A stretch of DNA of 64,000 bases from Bordetella sp. 02P26C-1. GTDB taxonomy: Bacteria; Pseudomonadota; Gammaproteobacteria; Burkholderiales; Burkholderiaceae_B. Below the pieces are notes generated by a model that saw only the letters and a list, made by a program, of their open reading frames with translations, was not told the origin of the DNA and made no database searches. How positions within the stretch are numbered: position 1 is the first letter of the stretch; each line of letters opens with the position of its first letter. Positions 1 through 9,630 of the stretch are shown here, piece after piece. The stretch spans positions 180,869 through 244,868 of the forward strand of contig NZ_WSJB01000005.1 in the NCBI RefSeq assembly GCF_009763255.1, written 5' to 3'. The position numbers and the translations under genes were made by a program.

Positions 1-1226
1 GCGCAGCGACGGTTGCCGCCGCCGGCCTCAACGATAGCGTGCACCGCATACCTATCACCTCCGACGAATGGGCGTCACTCATCAGCCATTGCATCGCCCC
101 GGACAAACTCCATCGGGCGAGCCTGAATACACTTGCGACCATCAACTACACCTCGGGCACGACGGGCAATCCTAAAGGCGTCATGCTCTCGCACGGCAAT
201 TGGGCAGCGGTCTACCGCAATATGCTGGTGGACCGACCGCTATCCCGCGACGATGTCGTTGCCTATGTCGGACCGATGACCCATTCCAGCGGCGCCTATC
301 TGGCGCCATGGTATTGGCGGGGCGCGCGCAACATCATCGTATCACCGCCCACGCCTGCGAATCTGGCCGATACCATTGAACGCGAGCGGGTGACGGCATT
401 TACCTGCGTTCCCACCTTCCTGACCCGGTTCTTGACTCTGGCGGACCTGGATAGCCGGGACTTTAAAAGCTTGCGCTTTATCGGCTATGGAGCGGAAGCC
501 ATTCCCGCGAATACGCTGGAACGGGCATGGCAGGTCTTTGGCCCCATCCTATGGCAGAACTACGGCCAGACCGAAGCGATGATGACCTGCGCGCACCTGC
601 CGCCCGAGGACCATATCCTGCGCGATGCGGACGGCGAGCTGAGGTTCAGACATGGCGCGATCGGTCGACCTTACACATTCGTGGAGATGGTCGTACGGGA
701 CAAACGTGGTGATCCGGTGGCGTCTGGAGAAATCGGCGAGCTGACTATTCGCGGCGAACACGTCATGCAAGGCTATTGGGAACAGCCGGACCTGACCGCC
801 GAGACGGTGCGAGACGGATGGCTATGGACGGGCGATCTGGCGACCACTGACGAGGACGGTCTGATACGGCTGGTTGGCCGGCGCAAAGATATGTTGATCT
901 GCGGCGGCTTCAACATCTATCCCAGCGAGGTCGAATCGCACCTGACTGCCCTGCCCGGCGTGCTCGAAGCTGCCGTGGTGGCGCACCCTGACGCATCGTG
1001 GGGTGAGATCGCAGTGGCCTATGTGGTCCAGGATCAACCCGAGCGATGGACCGCCGATACGCTGGCGGCCGCAATGCGGCCCATTCTAGGCATCAAAACG
1101 CCGCGTGCATGGCGGCTCGTTGCTGAGTTACCTAAGACCAACAACGGAAAAATCGATAAACGACGACTGCAGCGCGACTATGCCGACAGTTTGCAGTCCG
1201 GTGATAACAAGGAGCCTGTCGCATGA
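1..1226 (+). CDS. Acyl-CoA synthetase / AMP-dependent ligase, 5' end outside window
   Basis: The reading frame is open to the left edge (from base 3), so the N-terminus is missing; about 407 residues remain of a family that usually has 500-560. Visible ANL-superfamily motifs are the P-loop YTSGTTGNPKG (about nt 145-180), the A5-type motif YGQTEA, the TGD motif followed by RKDMLICGGFNIYPSEVE, and the C-terminal catalytic lysine motif PKTNNGKIDK. The family adenylates a carboxylic acid and transfers it to CoA in the cytoplasm. The stop codon overlaps the start of the thiolase gene (ATGA), so the two are translationally coupled. Substrate cannot be read from the sequence; the neighbouring thiolase suggests a fatty or aryl-alkanoic acid. 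Confidence 0.9.
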   Translation, partial: AATVAAAGLNDSVHRIPITSDEWASLISHCIAPDKLHRASLNTLATINYTSGTTGNPKGVMLSHGNWAAVYRNMLVDRPLSRDDVVAYVGPMTHSSGAYLAPWYWRGARNIIVSPPTPANLADTIERERVTAFTCVPTFLTRFLTLADLDSRDFKSLRFIGYGAEAIPANTLERAWQVFGPILWQNYGQTEAMMTCAHLPPEDHILRDADGELRFRHGAIGRPYTFVEMVVRDKRGDPVASGEIGELTIRGEHVMQGYWEQPDLTAETVRDGWLWTGDLATTDEDGLIRLVGRRKDMLICGGFNIYPSEVESHLTALPGVLEAAVVAHPDASWGEIAVAYVVQDQPERWTADTLAAAMRPILGIKTPRAWRLVAELPKTNNGKIDKRRLQRDYADSLQSGDNKEPVA

Positions 1227-2452
1227 CACAAACCCGCGGTGCAATTCGTATAGGGTGTCCCGATCGCGAAGTCGTCGTGTGCGCCTTTGCGCGTTCGCCT
1301 TTTGGGCGTTTCGGTGGCGTGTTGTCCCCCCTGACACTGCCCGACTTGGGAGCACAAGTCATCAATGCGCTATTAACTAAATCCGGAATTCCGGCAGCGG
1401 ATATCGGAGCTGCGTACTGCGGGATCGGGCTCGCTGGGGCAGCGGCCTTGACGGTCACGCGCCAAACCGTGCTGCGATCCGTGCTCGCTCAGGAGCTTCC
1501 TTCCGTCGGTATCGACAGAGCGTGTTGTTCGGGCATGACCGCCATCGCGCAAGCCGCACGAGACATCATGCTGGGACTACAGGACGTGGCGATTGCCGGC
1601 GGCATGGAGAGCCTGTCAAACATGCCGATGTACCTGCCACGTCAACGCAGCATCCGGCCCGGCTCTGTCCAATTGAAAGACCCATTGATTCTGGGGGGGG
1701 ATGCAGTGGACCGGCCCATTGCCGTGTATTCCGGCGAAGAGGCCGAACGCTTCGGCGTTGATCGTTCGCAACAAGACGCCTGGGCGGCCCAAAGTCATCA
1801 ACGCTATTTCGAGGCACTGGAGCAAGGCGCCTTTGCAAACGAGATCGTACCCATCGAGGTGGCTAACGGCGCGGAACTCACACGAGTCACGGTCGACGAA
1901 GGCCCGCGACCCGACACGACACCATCCAAACTCGCGCGGTTAAAAACCGTCTATGGAAGCCCCACGATCACTGCCGGCAATGCCCCGGGCCTAAGCGACG
2001 GCGCAGCGTTCCTGGTGCTGAGCACCCGAGCCTTCGCCACGCAACGCGGCTGGCCTGTACTAGGCCACATCACCTCGTACGCGCAAGCCGCTGGCGGCCC
2101 CACGTCAGGTACATCGCTACCCGCCACGGCCATTGAACGACTGTTGGCGATCGAAGGCGCCGACATTCTGGACTTCGACCGGATAGAGATTAACGAGGCT
2201 TATGCCGCTACGGCATTGGTCAGCACGCAGGTTCTCAGCCAGGGATCGCAGGCCGATCTGGCGACGATCCGATCGCGGACCAATCCGTGGGGCGGTGCCG
2301 TGGCGATCGGCCATCCGCTGGGCGCGTCCGGTGCGCGCCTGGTCATGACACTGCTGTCGGGCTTTGAAAAGGCCGGCAAGAAGCAGCGTGGCATCGCTGC
2401 GATCTGCGGAGGATTTGGACAAAGCGATGCCTTGGTCGTGGAGTCGGCTTAG
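1223..2452 (+). CDS. Thiolase family protein (acetyl-CoA acyltransferase)
   Basis: A 409-residue protein with the three thiolase landmarks: nucleophile Cys101 in DRACCSGMTAIAQ, the histidine in GHPLGASGAR, and the C-terminal cysteine in ICGGFGQSDAL. The last motif deviates slightly from the usual CxGGGxG. Thiolases cleave 3-ketoacyl-CoA with CoA, or run the reverse condensation. The start overlaps the ligase stop by four bases. Together with the ligase it would activate and chain-shorten an acid, but no enoyl-CoA hydratase or hydroxyacyl-CoA dehydrogenase is visible here. Chain-length specificity is unknown. Confidence 0.92.
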   Translation: MTQTRGAIRIGCPDREVVVCAFARSPFGRFGGVLSPLTLPDLGAQVINALLTKSGIPAADIGAAYCGIGLAGAAALTVTRQTVLRSVLAQELPSVGIDRACCSGMTAIAQAARDIMLGLQDVAIAGGMESLSNMPMYLPRQRSIRPGSVQLKDPLILGGDAVDRPIAVYSGEEAERFGVDRSQQDAWAAQSHQRYFEALEQGAFANEIVPIEVANGAELTRVTVDEGPRPDTTPSKLARLKTVYGSPTITAGNAPGLSDGAAFLVLSTRAFATQRGWPVLGHITSYAQAAGGPTSGTSLPATAIERLLAIEGADILDFDRIEINEAYAATALVSTQVLSQGSQADLATIRSRTNPWGGAVAIGHPLGASGARLVMTLLSGFEKAGKKQRGIAAICGGFGQSDALVVESA

Positions 2453-2504
2453 ACGCCAGCCTGCTCCCCAACCTCACAACCACAATGATAGCCAGGAGGA
2501 AGAC

Positions 2505-3491
2505 ATGCAAAATTATCTGCGCATAGCATCACTGATGGTCGCCATGACGGTGGGGGCCCTTTCCGCCGCGCCCGCCGTATCGGCTGAACAGAAATGGCCC
2601 GAACGTCCGATACGGATGGTGATTCCGTTCGCCGCGGGCGGGGGCACCGATGTGTTGGGACGCATGCTGGCCCAGAAGATGTCAGAGGGTTTGGGCCAAC
2701 CGATCGTCGTCGAGAACAAACCCGGCGCGGGCGGCAGCGTCGGCACGGCAGATGTGGCCAAGGCCACCCCGGACGGGTACACCATCCTGCTGGGCAGCAG
2801 TTCCACACATGGCATCAACCCTGTGCTGTATTCGAAACTCCCCTATGACGCCATCAACGATTTCGAGCCTATCGCGCTGATCGCCACGAACAAGTTTGTC
2901 ATGGCAGTGCCAGGAAAGTTTCCGGCCAATAACCTTCAGGAATTCATCACGCTGACCAAAGCCGATCCCGAAAAGTATCCCTATGCTTCTTCCGGCAATG
3001 GCACCACCAGCCATCTGGCCGGCGCATTGTTTGTAAAGCAATCCGGCGTTCCGCTCGCGCACATCCCCTACAAGAGTAACGTCCCCGGTTTGAACGATCT
3101 CATGGCGGGGCGGGTCGCGGTGATGTTCGACAATATCACCGCGATGCAGGGGCAAATTCAGGCTGGCATGGTCAAGCCTATCGCGACAACGGGCGAGACC
3201 CGATCCCCCATCCTGCCTGACGTGCCCACAATGAAGGAGCAAGGGTTGCAGGACTACCAGATCGGAGGCTGGTTTGTACTGATGGCGCCCGCCAAGACGC
3301 CGAAAGCGATCACACAGCGCATCTATGAAGAGCTCAAAAAAGTGGTTTCTCAGAAAGACGTGCACGACAGGATGGTCGCGATCGGGGCGGACCCGCAAGT
3401 AGAGGGGCCCGACGACTTGCGCAAGCATCTCGCGACCGAGATTCCACGCTGGAAGGAGATCGTCGACCTCGCTGGCGCCAAAGTGGATTAA
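2505..3491 (+). CDS. Bug-family (TctC-like) periplasmic solute receptor
   Basis: I place the start at the ATG at 2505 because AGGAGG lies at 2494-2499 and a clear signal peptide follows (MQNYLRIASLMVAMTVGA, cleavage near AVSA). The mature part opens with the family hallmark WPERPIRMVIPFAAGGGTD and carries QPIVVENKPGAGG and ATPDGYT. Bug proteins bind small carboxylates or similar solutes in the periplasm. The 328-residue length is normal. No TctA/TctB permease genes are adjacent, as is common for Bordetella-type Bug paralogues. It sits inside the ligase-thiolase-reductase-aldolase operon, so it may bind the substrate or a signal of that pathway. Confidence 0.93.
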   Translation: MQNYLRIASLMVAMTVGALSAAPAVSAEQKWPERPIRMVIPFAAGGGTDVLGRMLAQKMSEGLGQPIVVENKPGAGGSVGTADVAKATPDGYTILLGSSSTHGINPVLYSKLPYDAINDFEPIALIATNKFVMAVPGKFPANNLQEFITLTKADPEKYPYASSGNGTTSHLAGALFVKQSGVPLAHIPYKSNVPGLNDLMAGRVAVMFDNITAMQGQIQAGMVKPIATTGETRSPILPDVPTMKEQGLQDYQIGGWFVLMAPAKTPKAITQRIYEELKKVVSQKDVHDRMVAIGADPQVEGPDDLRKHLATEIPRWKEIVDLAGAKVD

Positions 3492-3497
3492 GGCGCA

Positions 3498-4424
3498 ATG
3501 ATGAGCTCGAGGGAAGACAGCGGATGCCCTGCCGACCCCCAAACCGTTGCCTGCATCGGACTGGGCATTATGGGGCAGGCGATGGCCTGCCGGCTCATCG
3601 GGGCCGGCTTCGATGTGCGCGGGGTGGACCCCAACCCGCAAGCGGCGAACGCCCTCGCAATGCGTGGGGCGCAGATGTGCGCATCGCCTGCGGTAGCGGC
3701 GGCCTCGGCGCAATGTGCCATCATCATGGTGAGCAACGCCACGCAAGTGCGAGCGGTGCTGTTTGGACCGGAGGGCATTGTCCACACAATGCCGCGCGCA
3801 GGCGTCGTGTGGATCGCGAGCACTATACCGGCAGACGTGATGCGCGAATGTGCAAGGCGTCTTTCCGAATACGGGCTAACGCCTCTGGACGGCCCGGTCA
3901 GCGGTGGACGTCGCAAGGCACAAGCCGGCACGCTGACGGTTATCGCGGGGGGCAGTCAGGCGGCGCTCGAAGGCGCCATGCCCTACCTGTCCGCGTGTGC
4001 GGCTCAAATACACCACGTCGGCGAGACGGGTGTGGCATCCACCATCAAGATCATCAACAACCTGCTGGCCGCCAGTCACGTCGTCCTGACGGCGGAAGCG
4101 CTAGCTTTGGGCGCGCGAACAGGTGTGGCGCTGGACAAGCTGATTGAGGTCGTCGGGTGCAGCTCCGGAGCGTCACAGATGTTCTTGAATCGCGCCTCGC
4201 GCATGACCCAAGGCGACCATGAAGTGCACGCCAGCATCGACACGTTTTTGAAAGACCTCGACATTGCGCTAGCGTCGGCTCAATCTCTCGGCGCGAGCGT
4301 CCCGGTTTCGCGGGCCGCGCGCGCGGTGTTAGCCCGTGCAGCGCAATCGGGCATGGGGCCTCATAGTGATACGGAACTATTCGACCTTTATCAGGCGGCC
4401 AGAGCACTCTCGGATGAACAATGA
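3498..4424 (+). CDS. NAD(P)-dependent 3-hydroxyisobutyrate dehydrogenase-family reductase
   Basis: Residues 21-26 form the Rossmann motif GLGIMG. The substrate-binding segment DGPVSGGRRKAQAG lies near residues 131-144, and the catalytic lysine is Lys184 in IKIINNLLAA. This 308-residue layout is that of beta-hydroxyacid dehydrogenases (3-hydroxyisobutyrate dehydrogenase, tartronate semialdehyde reductase GarR). The start could be ATG 3498 or 3501. It begins 6 bp after the Bug gene and overlaps the aldolase start by ATGA. With an HpcH/HpaI aldolase next door, reduction of an aldolase-derived semialdehyde is a reasonable role, but this is inference. Confidence 0.88.
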   Translation: MMSSREDSGCPADPQTVACIGLGIMGQAMACRLIGAGFDVRGVDPNPQAANALAMRGAQMCASPAVAAASAQCAIIMVSNATQVRAVLFGPEGIVHTMPRAGVVWIASTIPADVMRECARRLSEYGLTPLDGPVSGGRRKAQAGTLTVIAGGSQAALEGAMPYLSACAAQIHHVGETGVASTIKIINNLLAASHVVLTAEALALGARTGVALDKLIEVVGCSSGASQMFLNRASRMTQGDHEVHASIDTFLKDLDIALASAQSLGASVPVSRAARAVLARAAQSGMGPHSDTELFDLYQAARALSDEQ

Positions 4425-5107
4425 GCACATTCAAAGACAAACTCAGGAACGGCGATACCGTGTCGTTAATCAACGTGAACCATCCAAGTCTTGGCGTCGT
4501 TGATGTGGTATCGCGTCTGGGGATCGACGCATTCATGTTCGACTGTGAACAAGGCAACCTCAGTTACGCTGACGTTGAGTACATGGGCCGCGCCGCGCAG
4601 TCCAATGGGGTAGGCGCTATCGCCCGCATTCCGTCGCCTGAGCCATGGATCATCGAACGCACAATCATGCGAGGCGTGGATGGGCTCGTCATCCCCAGGC
4701 TGGATACAGCGGATCAGGCCCAGCGTGCCATCGCGGATATCCGATACGCGTCCCCCTCTACCTTCGCACGCAAAGTAATCATCGTTCAAATCGAGACCGT
4801 CCCGGCGGTGCAGGAACTCGATGATTTTCTGAGCCTTTCAGAGGTCGATTGCTTCTTTGTGGGCGCGGTAGATCTTGCCAAGAGCATGGGGTATGACGGT
4901 GATTATTCGCAACCTGCCGTGCAGGCTAAGCTACAGGACGTCGTGTCCAGGATCGTCGCCCGCGGTCGCACGGCGGGCTTTCTGGTCAAGGAAAACGATA
5001 TGGCCTACTGGCAGTCTCAGGGAGTCACAATGTTGTATTCACACGTGAATGAGTTTTTGTCGCTCGGCGTGCGACATTGGCGTCTCGCTGCGGGACTGCC
5101 GGTTTAG
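4421..5107 (+). CDS. HpcH/HpaI-family class II aldolase
   Basis: A 228-residue TIM-barrel aldolase. Family features seen are FDCEQGNLSYADVE, the metal-ligand region around IETVPAVQELDDF, and GAVDLAKSMGYDG. The family performs retro-aldol cleavage of 4-hydroxy-2-oxo acids to pyruvate plus an aldehyde, using a divalent metal. It is slightly shorter than HpcH/HpaI (about 250-265 residues). It is the last gene of the first operon; a reductase for a semialdehyde product lies directly upstream. The 104-bp gap that follows, before the convergent M48 gene, shows no strong terminator. Confidence 0.87.
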   Translation: MSTFKDKLRNGDTVSLINVNHPSLGVVDVVSRLGIDAFMFDCEQGNLSYADVEYMGRAAQSNGVGAIARIPSPEPWIIERTIMRGVDGLVIPRLDTADQAQRAIADIRYASPSTFARKVIIVQIETVPAVQELDDFLSLSEVDCFFVGAVDLAKSMGYDGDYSQPAVQAKLQDVVSRIVARGRTAGFLVKENDMAYWQSQGVTMLYSHVNEFLSLGVRHWRLAAGLPV

Positions 5108-5211
5108 GTTGTGCCGTTGGGAATAGGTCAGCACTCATTTCAAATGCGTGGATGAAATCCATCGTAGTATGGGGAAAAGGGCAACGGTTCCGATTTAAGA
5201 CTGCTTCTGTT

Positions 5212-6261
5212 TCAGCGCCCTTCTCGGATCCATTGCACGCGCTCCTCCGTACGCGGGTGACTCGATAACCAGCTCGGCCCTCCGCTGGCGCTGCGTTCCG
5301 ACAGCTTTTCCAGCAACACCGCCAATGTTTCAGGATCGCGATTCGCCTGCCGCATCAAAGCCGCGCCACGCGCGTCAGCGTCGCGCTCGAACCCACGCGA
5401 ATACCCCAGGTCGAACAAGCCCGCCCCTAGCACGCCCATGTCGTGCGTCATGCTCGACAGGTCGCCCGTCATCAACATCACGACGGCCGACAGGCCAGCG
5501 ACACGCGCCAGGCGGCGTATGCCGTGTCGGAGTTCAACGTGGGCAATCTCGTGAGCAAGCACCCCTGCCAGGGCGTCTGGCGTTTGTGCCAGGTCCGCCA
5601 GTTCATCGGTGACGATGATCTGGCCACCGAGGAGCGCTATCGCGTTGGCACCGACCAGCTTGTCACCGCGCCGGAAGGCGAGCTTCAGCGTGCCAGACTT
5701 TGTATCCGCGTGGCTGGAGAGCTCATCGAACACGGCGAGGATGGCGCGCTGTTTTTTGGCTGGCAATTCGCTAGGGTGCAAGGCCACGCTATCCAACGTA
5801 TCCATTGCGGCACCGCCGAGCCGGGCCTCTACGGCCTGGGGAACCAATCGCGAGGCGGCGTCAGCAAACCACGGCACGGTCCAACGCAATCCGATAAAAA
5901 AACCAAGTACGCCCAGGACGGCCAGAGCGAGCAGCGGTGCACCGAGGTTTTCCAACCGATGCCACAAGCCGACGCTGCGCCGCCCGAACGTACGCTCCAA
6001 CGTGTCAACATGATCGTTGTCGTCCGTCTCGAATACGAAGCCGTCCGGGAGCGTGGCGCGTCGGGCGGTCTCGCCCATGCGGCTGGACCACCGCAATGAT
6101 CCTGGCGGCAGGTCGCGCGTTGTCTCACCGTCGTCCAGTAGCAACGAGCCGCCTGGCTGAAGCGTGATCGAGGCAGCACGATAGGAAGCCGCGTTGGGCC
6201 GGAAAAGCCGGCCTCGCAACGTGCAGGGCTCAGTAGAGCGCTGCACTGGCGAAGCCTTCAA
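5212..6261 (-). CDS. M48-family membrane metalloprotease
   Basis: Contains the zinc-protease motif HEIAH at residues 237-241 and the downstream glutamate region SRGFERDADARG. One strong transmembrane helix sits at about residues 108-126. The N-terminal 90 residues are a soluble domain of unknown role. Length is 349 residues from a TTG at 6261; GTG at 6246, with GAAGG upstream, is an alternative start. The 5' end overlaps the 3' end of the yjgN-like gene by 32 bp, so the two form an operon, a pairing common for DUF898 and M48 genes. Likely a cell-envelope quality-control protease; substrate unknown. Confidence 0.88.
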   Translation of the reverse strand: MKASPVQRSTEPCTLRGRLFRPNAASYRAASITLQPGGSLLLDDGETTRDLPPGSLRWSSRMGETARRATLPDGFVFETDDNDHVDTLERTFGRRSVGLWHRLENLGAPLLALAVLGVLGFFIGLRWTVPWFADAASRLVPQAVEARLGGAAMDTLDSVALHPSELPAKKQRAILAVFDELSSHADTKSGTLKLAFRRGDKLVGANAIALLGGQIIVTDELADLAQTPDALAGVLAHEIAHVELRHGIRRLARVAGLSAVVMLMTGDLSSMTHDMGVLGAGLFDLGYSRGFERDADARGAALMRQANRDPETLAVLLEKLSERSASGGPSWLSSHPRTEERVQWIREGR

Positions 6262-7339
6262 GCTCGCTGAACTCCCCGCCGAAACTGCCCGGCGCGTTCT
6301 GCTGATTCGATACCGCTTCGTCGAGTCCAGGCGCAGCCAGTAGCGTTATGTTCTGCATCAGATAACGGTACTGGCGCACGCGCGCCCATGGATAGGCGAG
6401 CGTCAGCGCGGCAGAGGCGACGAGCAAGCCCGACACAATGATCCAGACATAGCGCAAGGGCGACAGGCGGCTTTCCAGGCGATGGCCACCCGTGATTGTC
6501 GTACCGTTAAGGATCTCGTTATGCACGCTAGCGCCGTAATAAAGCCCCGCGACAAAGAGGGCGATGTAGCCGCTGAGAATCACCCACCAAAAACTCAGAA
6601 TGAGATTGACGGGATCGAAATGACTATGGATGTGCGCCATCGCTCCCGGCGGAAACAAGCCCGTCAGAAACGCCACACCTATGCCCATGAAGACAGTGGC
6701 GATGAACACCTACACGCTACGCCCCAAGGCGGCATAGAGGGCGCTCAGCCGTGGCTCGGTCGCAAAGGCGAGGTTGCCATAGCCGTAGCCGCTAGCCAGA
6801 TAGCGCGCGGACATGCGCGAACACAATGGAGCCAATAGCCCGCATGAGAATACCGCGACGATCGGCATGATTAGGAAAACGAGCGCCGCGCCGCCATATC
6901 GGCCGCGAAAGCCAAAGCGGACGTTGCTCCATGAGGTCATGGCGGCATTAAAGCTCAGGCCCGCATTGATCGCCCAGGGCAACGCCAACATCAAAGCGAT
7001 AAAGGCGGCCCACTCGAGCGAGGGCCACAGCCAAACCAGCGCGGAATAGGCGGCAATGGCGATCAGAGCCATCAACCGCCCTTTGAAGATCTGCAGGCCA
7101 GTGGCGTGATAATCGAAAGCGTGACCATTGACCACGGTATGACGCAGAAACCATTGGTTCGTGCGCACCTTGGCCCAGGCAGACCAGATCCCCAAGGTCA
7201 CAATAGTGAGCAGCAGATTCACCAGCCAGATGCGGAAAAAGCCGACTGCCTTGCCGTGGAACTGCATGGGCAACGGCTGTGATCCGCTTGATGTATCCCA
7301 ATCGGATGTAGAGCAATTGGAGGAGCCTGACGGACTCAT
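6230..7339 (-). pseudogene. yjgN: DUF898 (YjgN-like) inner-membrane protein interrupted by an amber stop
   Basis: One continuous reading frame of about 369 codons has a single in-frame TAG at 6710-6712 (read on the minus strand). The 209-residue part before it (MSPSGSSNCS... to ALGRSV) and the 159-residue part after it (VFIATVFMGIG...) are both multi-pass membrane sequence, and together they approach the length of E. coli YjgN (about 400 residues). Either the gene is inactivated, the amber is suppressed, or one base is miscalled. The second half could restart at the GTG at 6709. The gene overlaps the start of the M48 protease gene. Function of DUF898 is unknown. Confidence 0.8.
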
Positions 7340-7498
7340 CTGCGCGCCTTTTGGCTGGAAAAGGAACGCTGATTCTAGCTAGCAGGCTCCGCCACGATTA
7401 TGGGACAGGTTCGATATTACAAGGAATAGGACTACCTCCCTATCGCGCCGATGCACGAGGCGACGCATACGACGCGATGGACCCTGCCGCCCGCCGGA

Positions 7499-8713
7499 TC
7501 AAATCACCCCTTTCTCTTTGAGTTCAGCAATACGCTCCTCGCTCAAGCCCAAACGTTCGCGAAATACCTCATCATTGTGCTGACCCAACGTCGGGCCCAA
7601 CGACTTGATACCTCCGGGCGTTTCACTCAAGCGCGGCACGACGTTAGGCACCGCGTGCTCGCGCCCATGGGCGTCTTTGATATAGACAATGTTCTCGCGC
7701 GCCTTGTACTGAGGGTCTTCGAAAATCTCGTCGATCGAATAAACCGGACCGCAAGGCACCTGAAACTGCTCGCAAATCGAAATCACTTCGTCACGGTTGA
7801 ACTTCAATGTCCATTCGGTGACGTAGTTGTCCACGTTCTCGCGATCGGCATCCCGCTGCTTGATGGTGCCCCACTTCCCTTCTCCACCGAATTCCGGAAC
7901 GCCCATCGCGGTCGCCAGGCGTTCGAAGATCTTGTCGCTCGTGCAGGCTATGGCGATCCACTTCTCGTCTTTGGTGGGGTAATGACTGTGCGGGACGACG
8001 TTGACGGTGCCCGGGCCCATGCGCTGACGCACATAGCCTTTCATATGATAGGACGGCGCGATCTCGTCCAGGATACGGAAAATCGGCTCGTACAGGCCGA
8101 TGTCGATATATTGGCCCTTGCCCGTTTTCTGCAGCGCCTGCAGAGAAAGCAGCACCCCCACCGCGCCATACAGGCCCGCCAGATAATCAGGAATGGTGGC
8201 CGAGCCCGGCGTCACGGGCGGGCGATCGGGATACCCCGCCAGAAATGACAGGCCGCCGAACGCATTGCCGATCCGACCGAAACCGGGCCGTGGGCTGTAG
8301 GGCCCGGTCTGGCCATAGCCAGAAATGCGGACCATGATGAGCTTTGGATTCACTTCCTTCATGACGTCCCAGCCCAGGCCCCACTTCTCCAGCGTACCGG
8401 GTTGAAAGTTCTCCACCAGCACATCCGCGCCGCGCACGAGCTCTTTAAGCAACTCGGCACCTTCGGGCGTACGCAGATCCAAGGTCACCGATTTCTTATT
8501 GCGGCATTCAGAAAGCCAGGGCAGCGAATCGCCCTCGGGCGTGATGCTGCCGAAACGACGCAATGCGTCCCCGATCTTGGGCATTTCGATCTTGATCACG
8601 TCAGCGCCGAACTCAGCGAGCTGAGTCGAGCAGAACGGGCCGGCTAGAAAGCTTGAAACGTCGATGATCTTTAAACCATCAAGGGGCTGGATATTCATAG
8701 CAGTAGCAACCAC
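7499..8713 (-). CDS. Class III (CaiB/BaiF family) CoA-transferase
   Basis: A 404-residue family III CoA-transferase: N-terminal LDGLKIIDVSSFLAGPFCST, the RISGYGQTGPYS motif, and the catalytic aspartate in IPDYLAGLYGAVG. These enzymes move CoA between carboxylic acids in the cytoplasm through an aspartyl-CoA intermediate. The start is probably GTG at 8713 (GGAGG five bases upstream); ATG 8698 is an alternative. The CitE-like lyase gene is 22 bp upstream on the same strand, so CoA activation followed by C-C cleavage of the acyl-CoA is a plausible two-step unit. A second copy of this pair occurs at 25145-27262. Confidence 0.93.
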   Translation of the reverse strand: MVATAMNIQPLDGLKIIDVSSFLAGPFCSTQLAEFGADVIKIEMPKIGDALRRFGSITPEGDSLPWLSECRNKKSVTLDLRTPEGAELLKELVRGADVLVENFQPGTLEKWGLGWDVMKEVNPKLIMVRISGYGQTGPYSPRPGFGRIGNAFGGLSFLAGYPDRPPVTPGSATIPDYLAGLYGAVGVLLSLQALQKTGKGQYIDIGLYEPIFRILDEIAPSYHMKGYVRQRMGPGTVNVVPHSHYPTKDEKWIAIACTSDKIFERLATAMGVPEFGGEGKWGTIKQRDADRENVDNYVTEWTLKFNRDEVISICEQFQVPCGPVYSIDEIFEDPQYKARENIVYIKDAHGREHAVPNVVPRLSETPGGIKSLGPTLGQHNDEVFRERLGLSEERIAELKEKGVI

Positions 8714-8735
8714 ATTGTCCTCCGTAGGTGTCAGA

Positions 8736-9614
8736 TCACTTCGCGCGCTGGCTCACGACTTTTTCGTGTACGGCGAGTAGTTTTTGAGCGGCATAGAGAA
8801 TGGGATAGTCGATGAATTGACCGTCCAGCTGGAATGAAGAACTGCCCTCCTTCTCCGCTTGCTCGAAGGCCGCGACGACTTTGCGGGCACGAGCGACTTG
8901 CTCTTCGGTGGGGGAGAACACGTCGTTGACGACGGCTACCTGGTCAGGGTAGATGCACAATTTCCCTTGGAATCCCATGCGTAGCGCGCGCCTGGAGGAC
9001 TGCGCAAAGCCCTCGGTATCTTGGATATTGATCCACACCGTATCGATGGGCGGTTCCTTTCCCGCCTGACGAGACATGAGGACCACCTGGCTCCGATAAG
9101 CCTGCAGCTCCTCTTCGTCGCGCGACCATTGCAGATTCATATCCAGACAAAAGTCGCCCGCGCCGAAGGCAACGCGCCGCACGCGAGATTCGCACGACAA
9201 AATCTCGCCAATCTTGGCCATGCCGCGACCGGTCTCGATCAAGGGCATCAAATCGATGCTACCTACGGGAAGCCCCCGCTCTTTCTCCAGGCAGCTGATC
9301 ATCCACTCGGCGGTCTTGATATCGTGCGACGACTCGGTTTTGGGCAAAACGATGCCATCCAGCCCGGGCTGCACGACTTCATAGATATCGCCAAACGCGA
9401 ACTCGGTGCTCAGGGGATTAACACGCACATAACCCAGGCACGAGCGCGAACGCTGCATGGCTTCGACCACCTTGCTACGGCTAGCCACCTTTTCGCTGAT
9501 GGCGCAAGCGTCTTCCAGATCCAGAATCACCGCATCCGCGCCCAGCTGAAAGGCCTTTTCTACCCGTCTGGGATGGTTGGCGGGAGCAAACAAGAACGTC
9601 CTGAAAATTGCCAT
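8736..9614 (-). CDS. CitE-like (HpcH/HpaI superfamily) acyl-CoA lyase
   Basis: A 292-residue CitE-family protein: RTFLFAPANHPRRVEKA, ADAVILDLEDA, the VRVNPLST segment, LPKTESSHD and FGAGDFCLDM all match the citrate lyase beta / malyl-CoA / citramalyl-CoA lyase fold. Such enzymes cleave (S)-citramalyl-CoA, malyl-CoA and similar thioesters with Mg2+. No citrate lyase alpha or gamma genes are near, so a stand-alone acyl-CoA lyase role is more likely than true citrate lyase. It is the first gene of a two-gene operon with the CoA-transferase and is divergent from gntR; tandem operator-like sites lie 17-48 bp upstream. Confidence 0.88.
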   Translation of the reverse strand: MAIFRTFLFAPANHPRRVEKAFQLGADAVILDLEDACAISEKVASRSKVVEAMQRSRSCLGYVRVNPLSTEFAFGDIYEVVQPGLDGIVLPKTESSHDIKTAEWMISCLEKERGLPVGSIDLMPLIETGRGMAKIGEILSCESRVRRVAFGAGDFCLDMNLQWSRDEEELQAYRSQVVLMSRQAGKEPPIDTVWINIQDTEGFAQSSRRALRMGFQGKLCIYPDQVAVVNDVFSPTEEQVARARKVVAAFEQAEKEGSSSFQLDGQFIDYPILYAAQKLLAVHEKVVSQRAK

Positions 9615-9630
9615 CGTGTCTCCTCGGCGT

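Noticed and set aside
2682..3785. 367-codon open frame on the minus strand
   Set aside because: It lies antisense to the Bug and dehydrogenase genes, has low-complexity Arg/His-rich sequence, and is explained by high-GC codon bias of the real genes.
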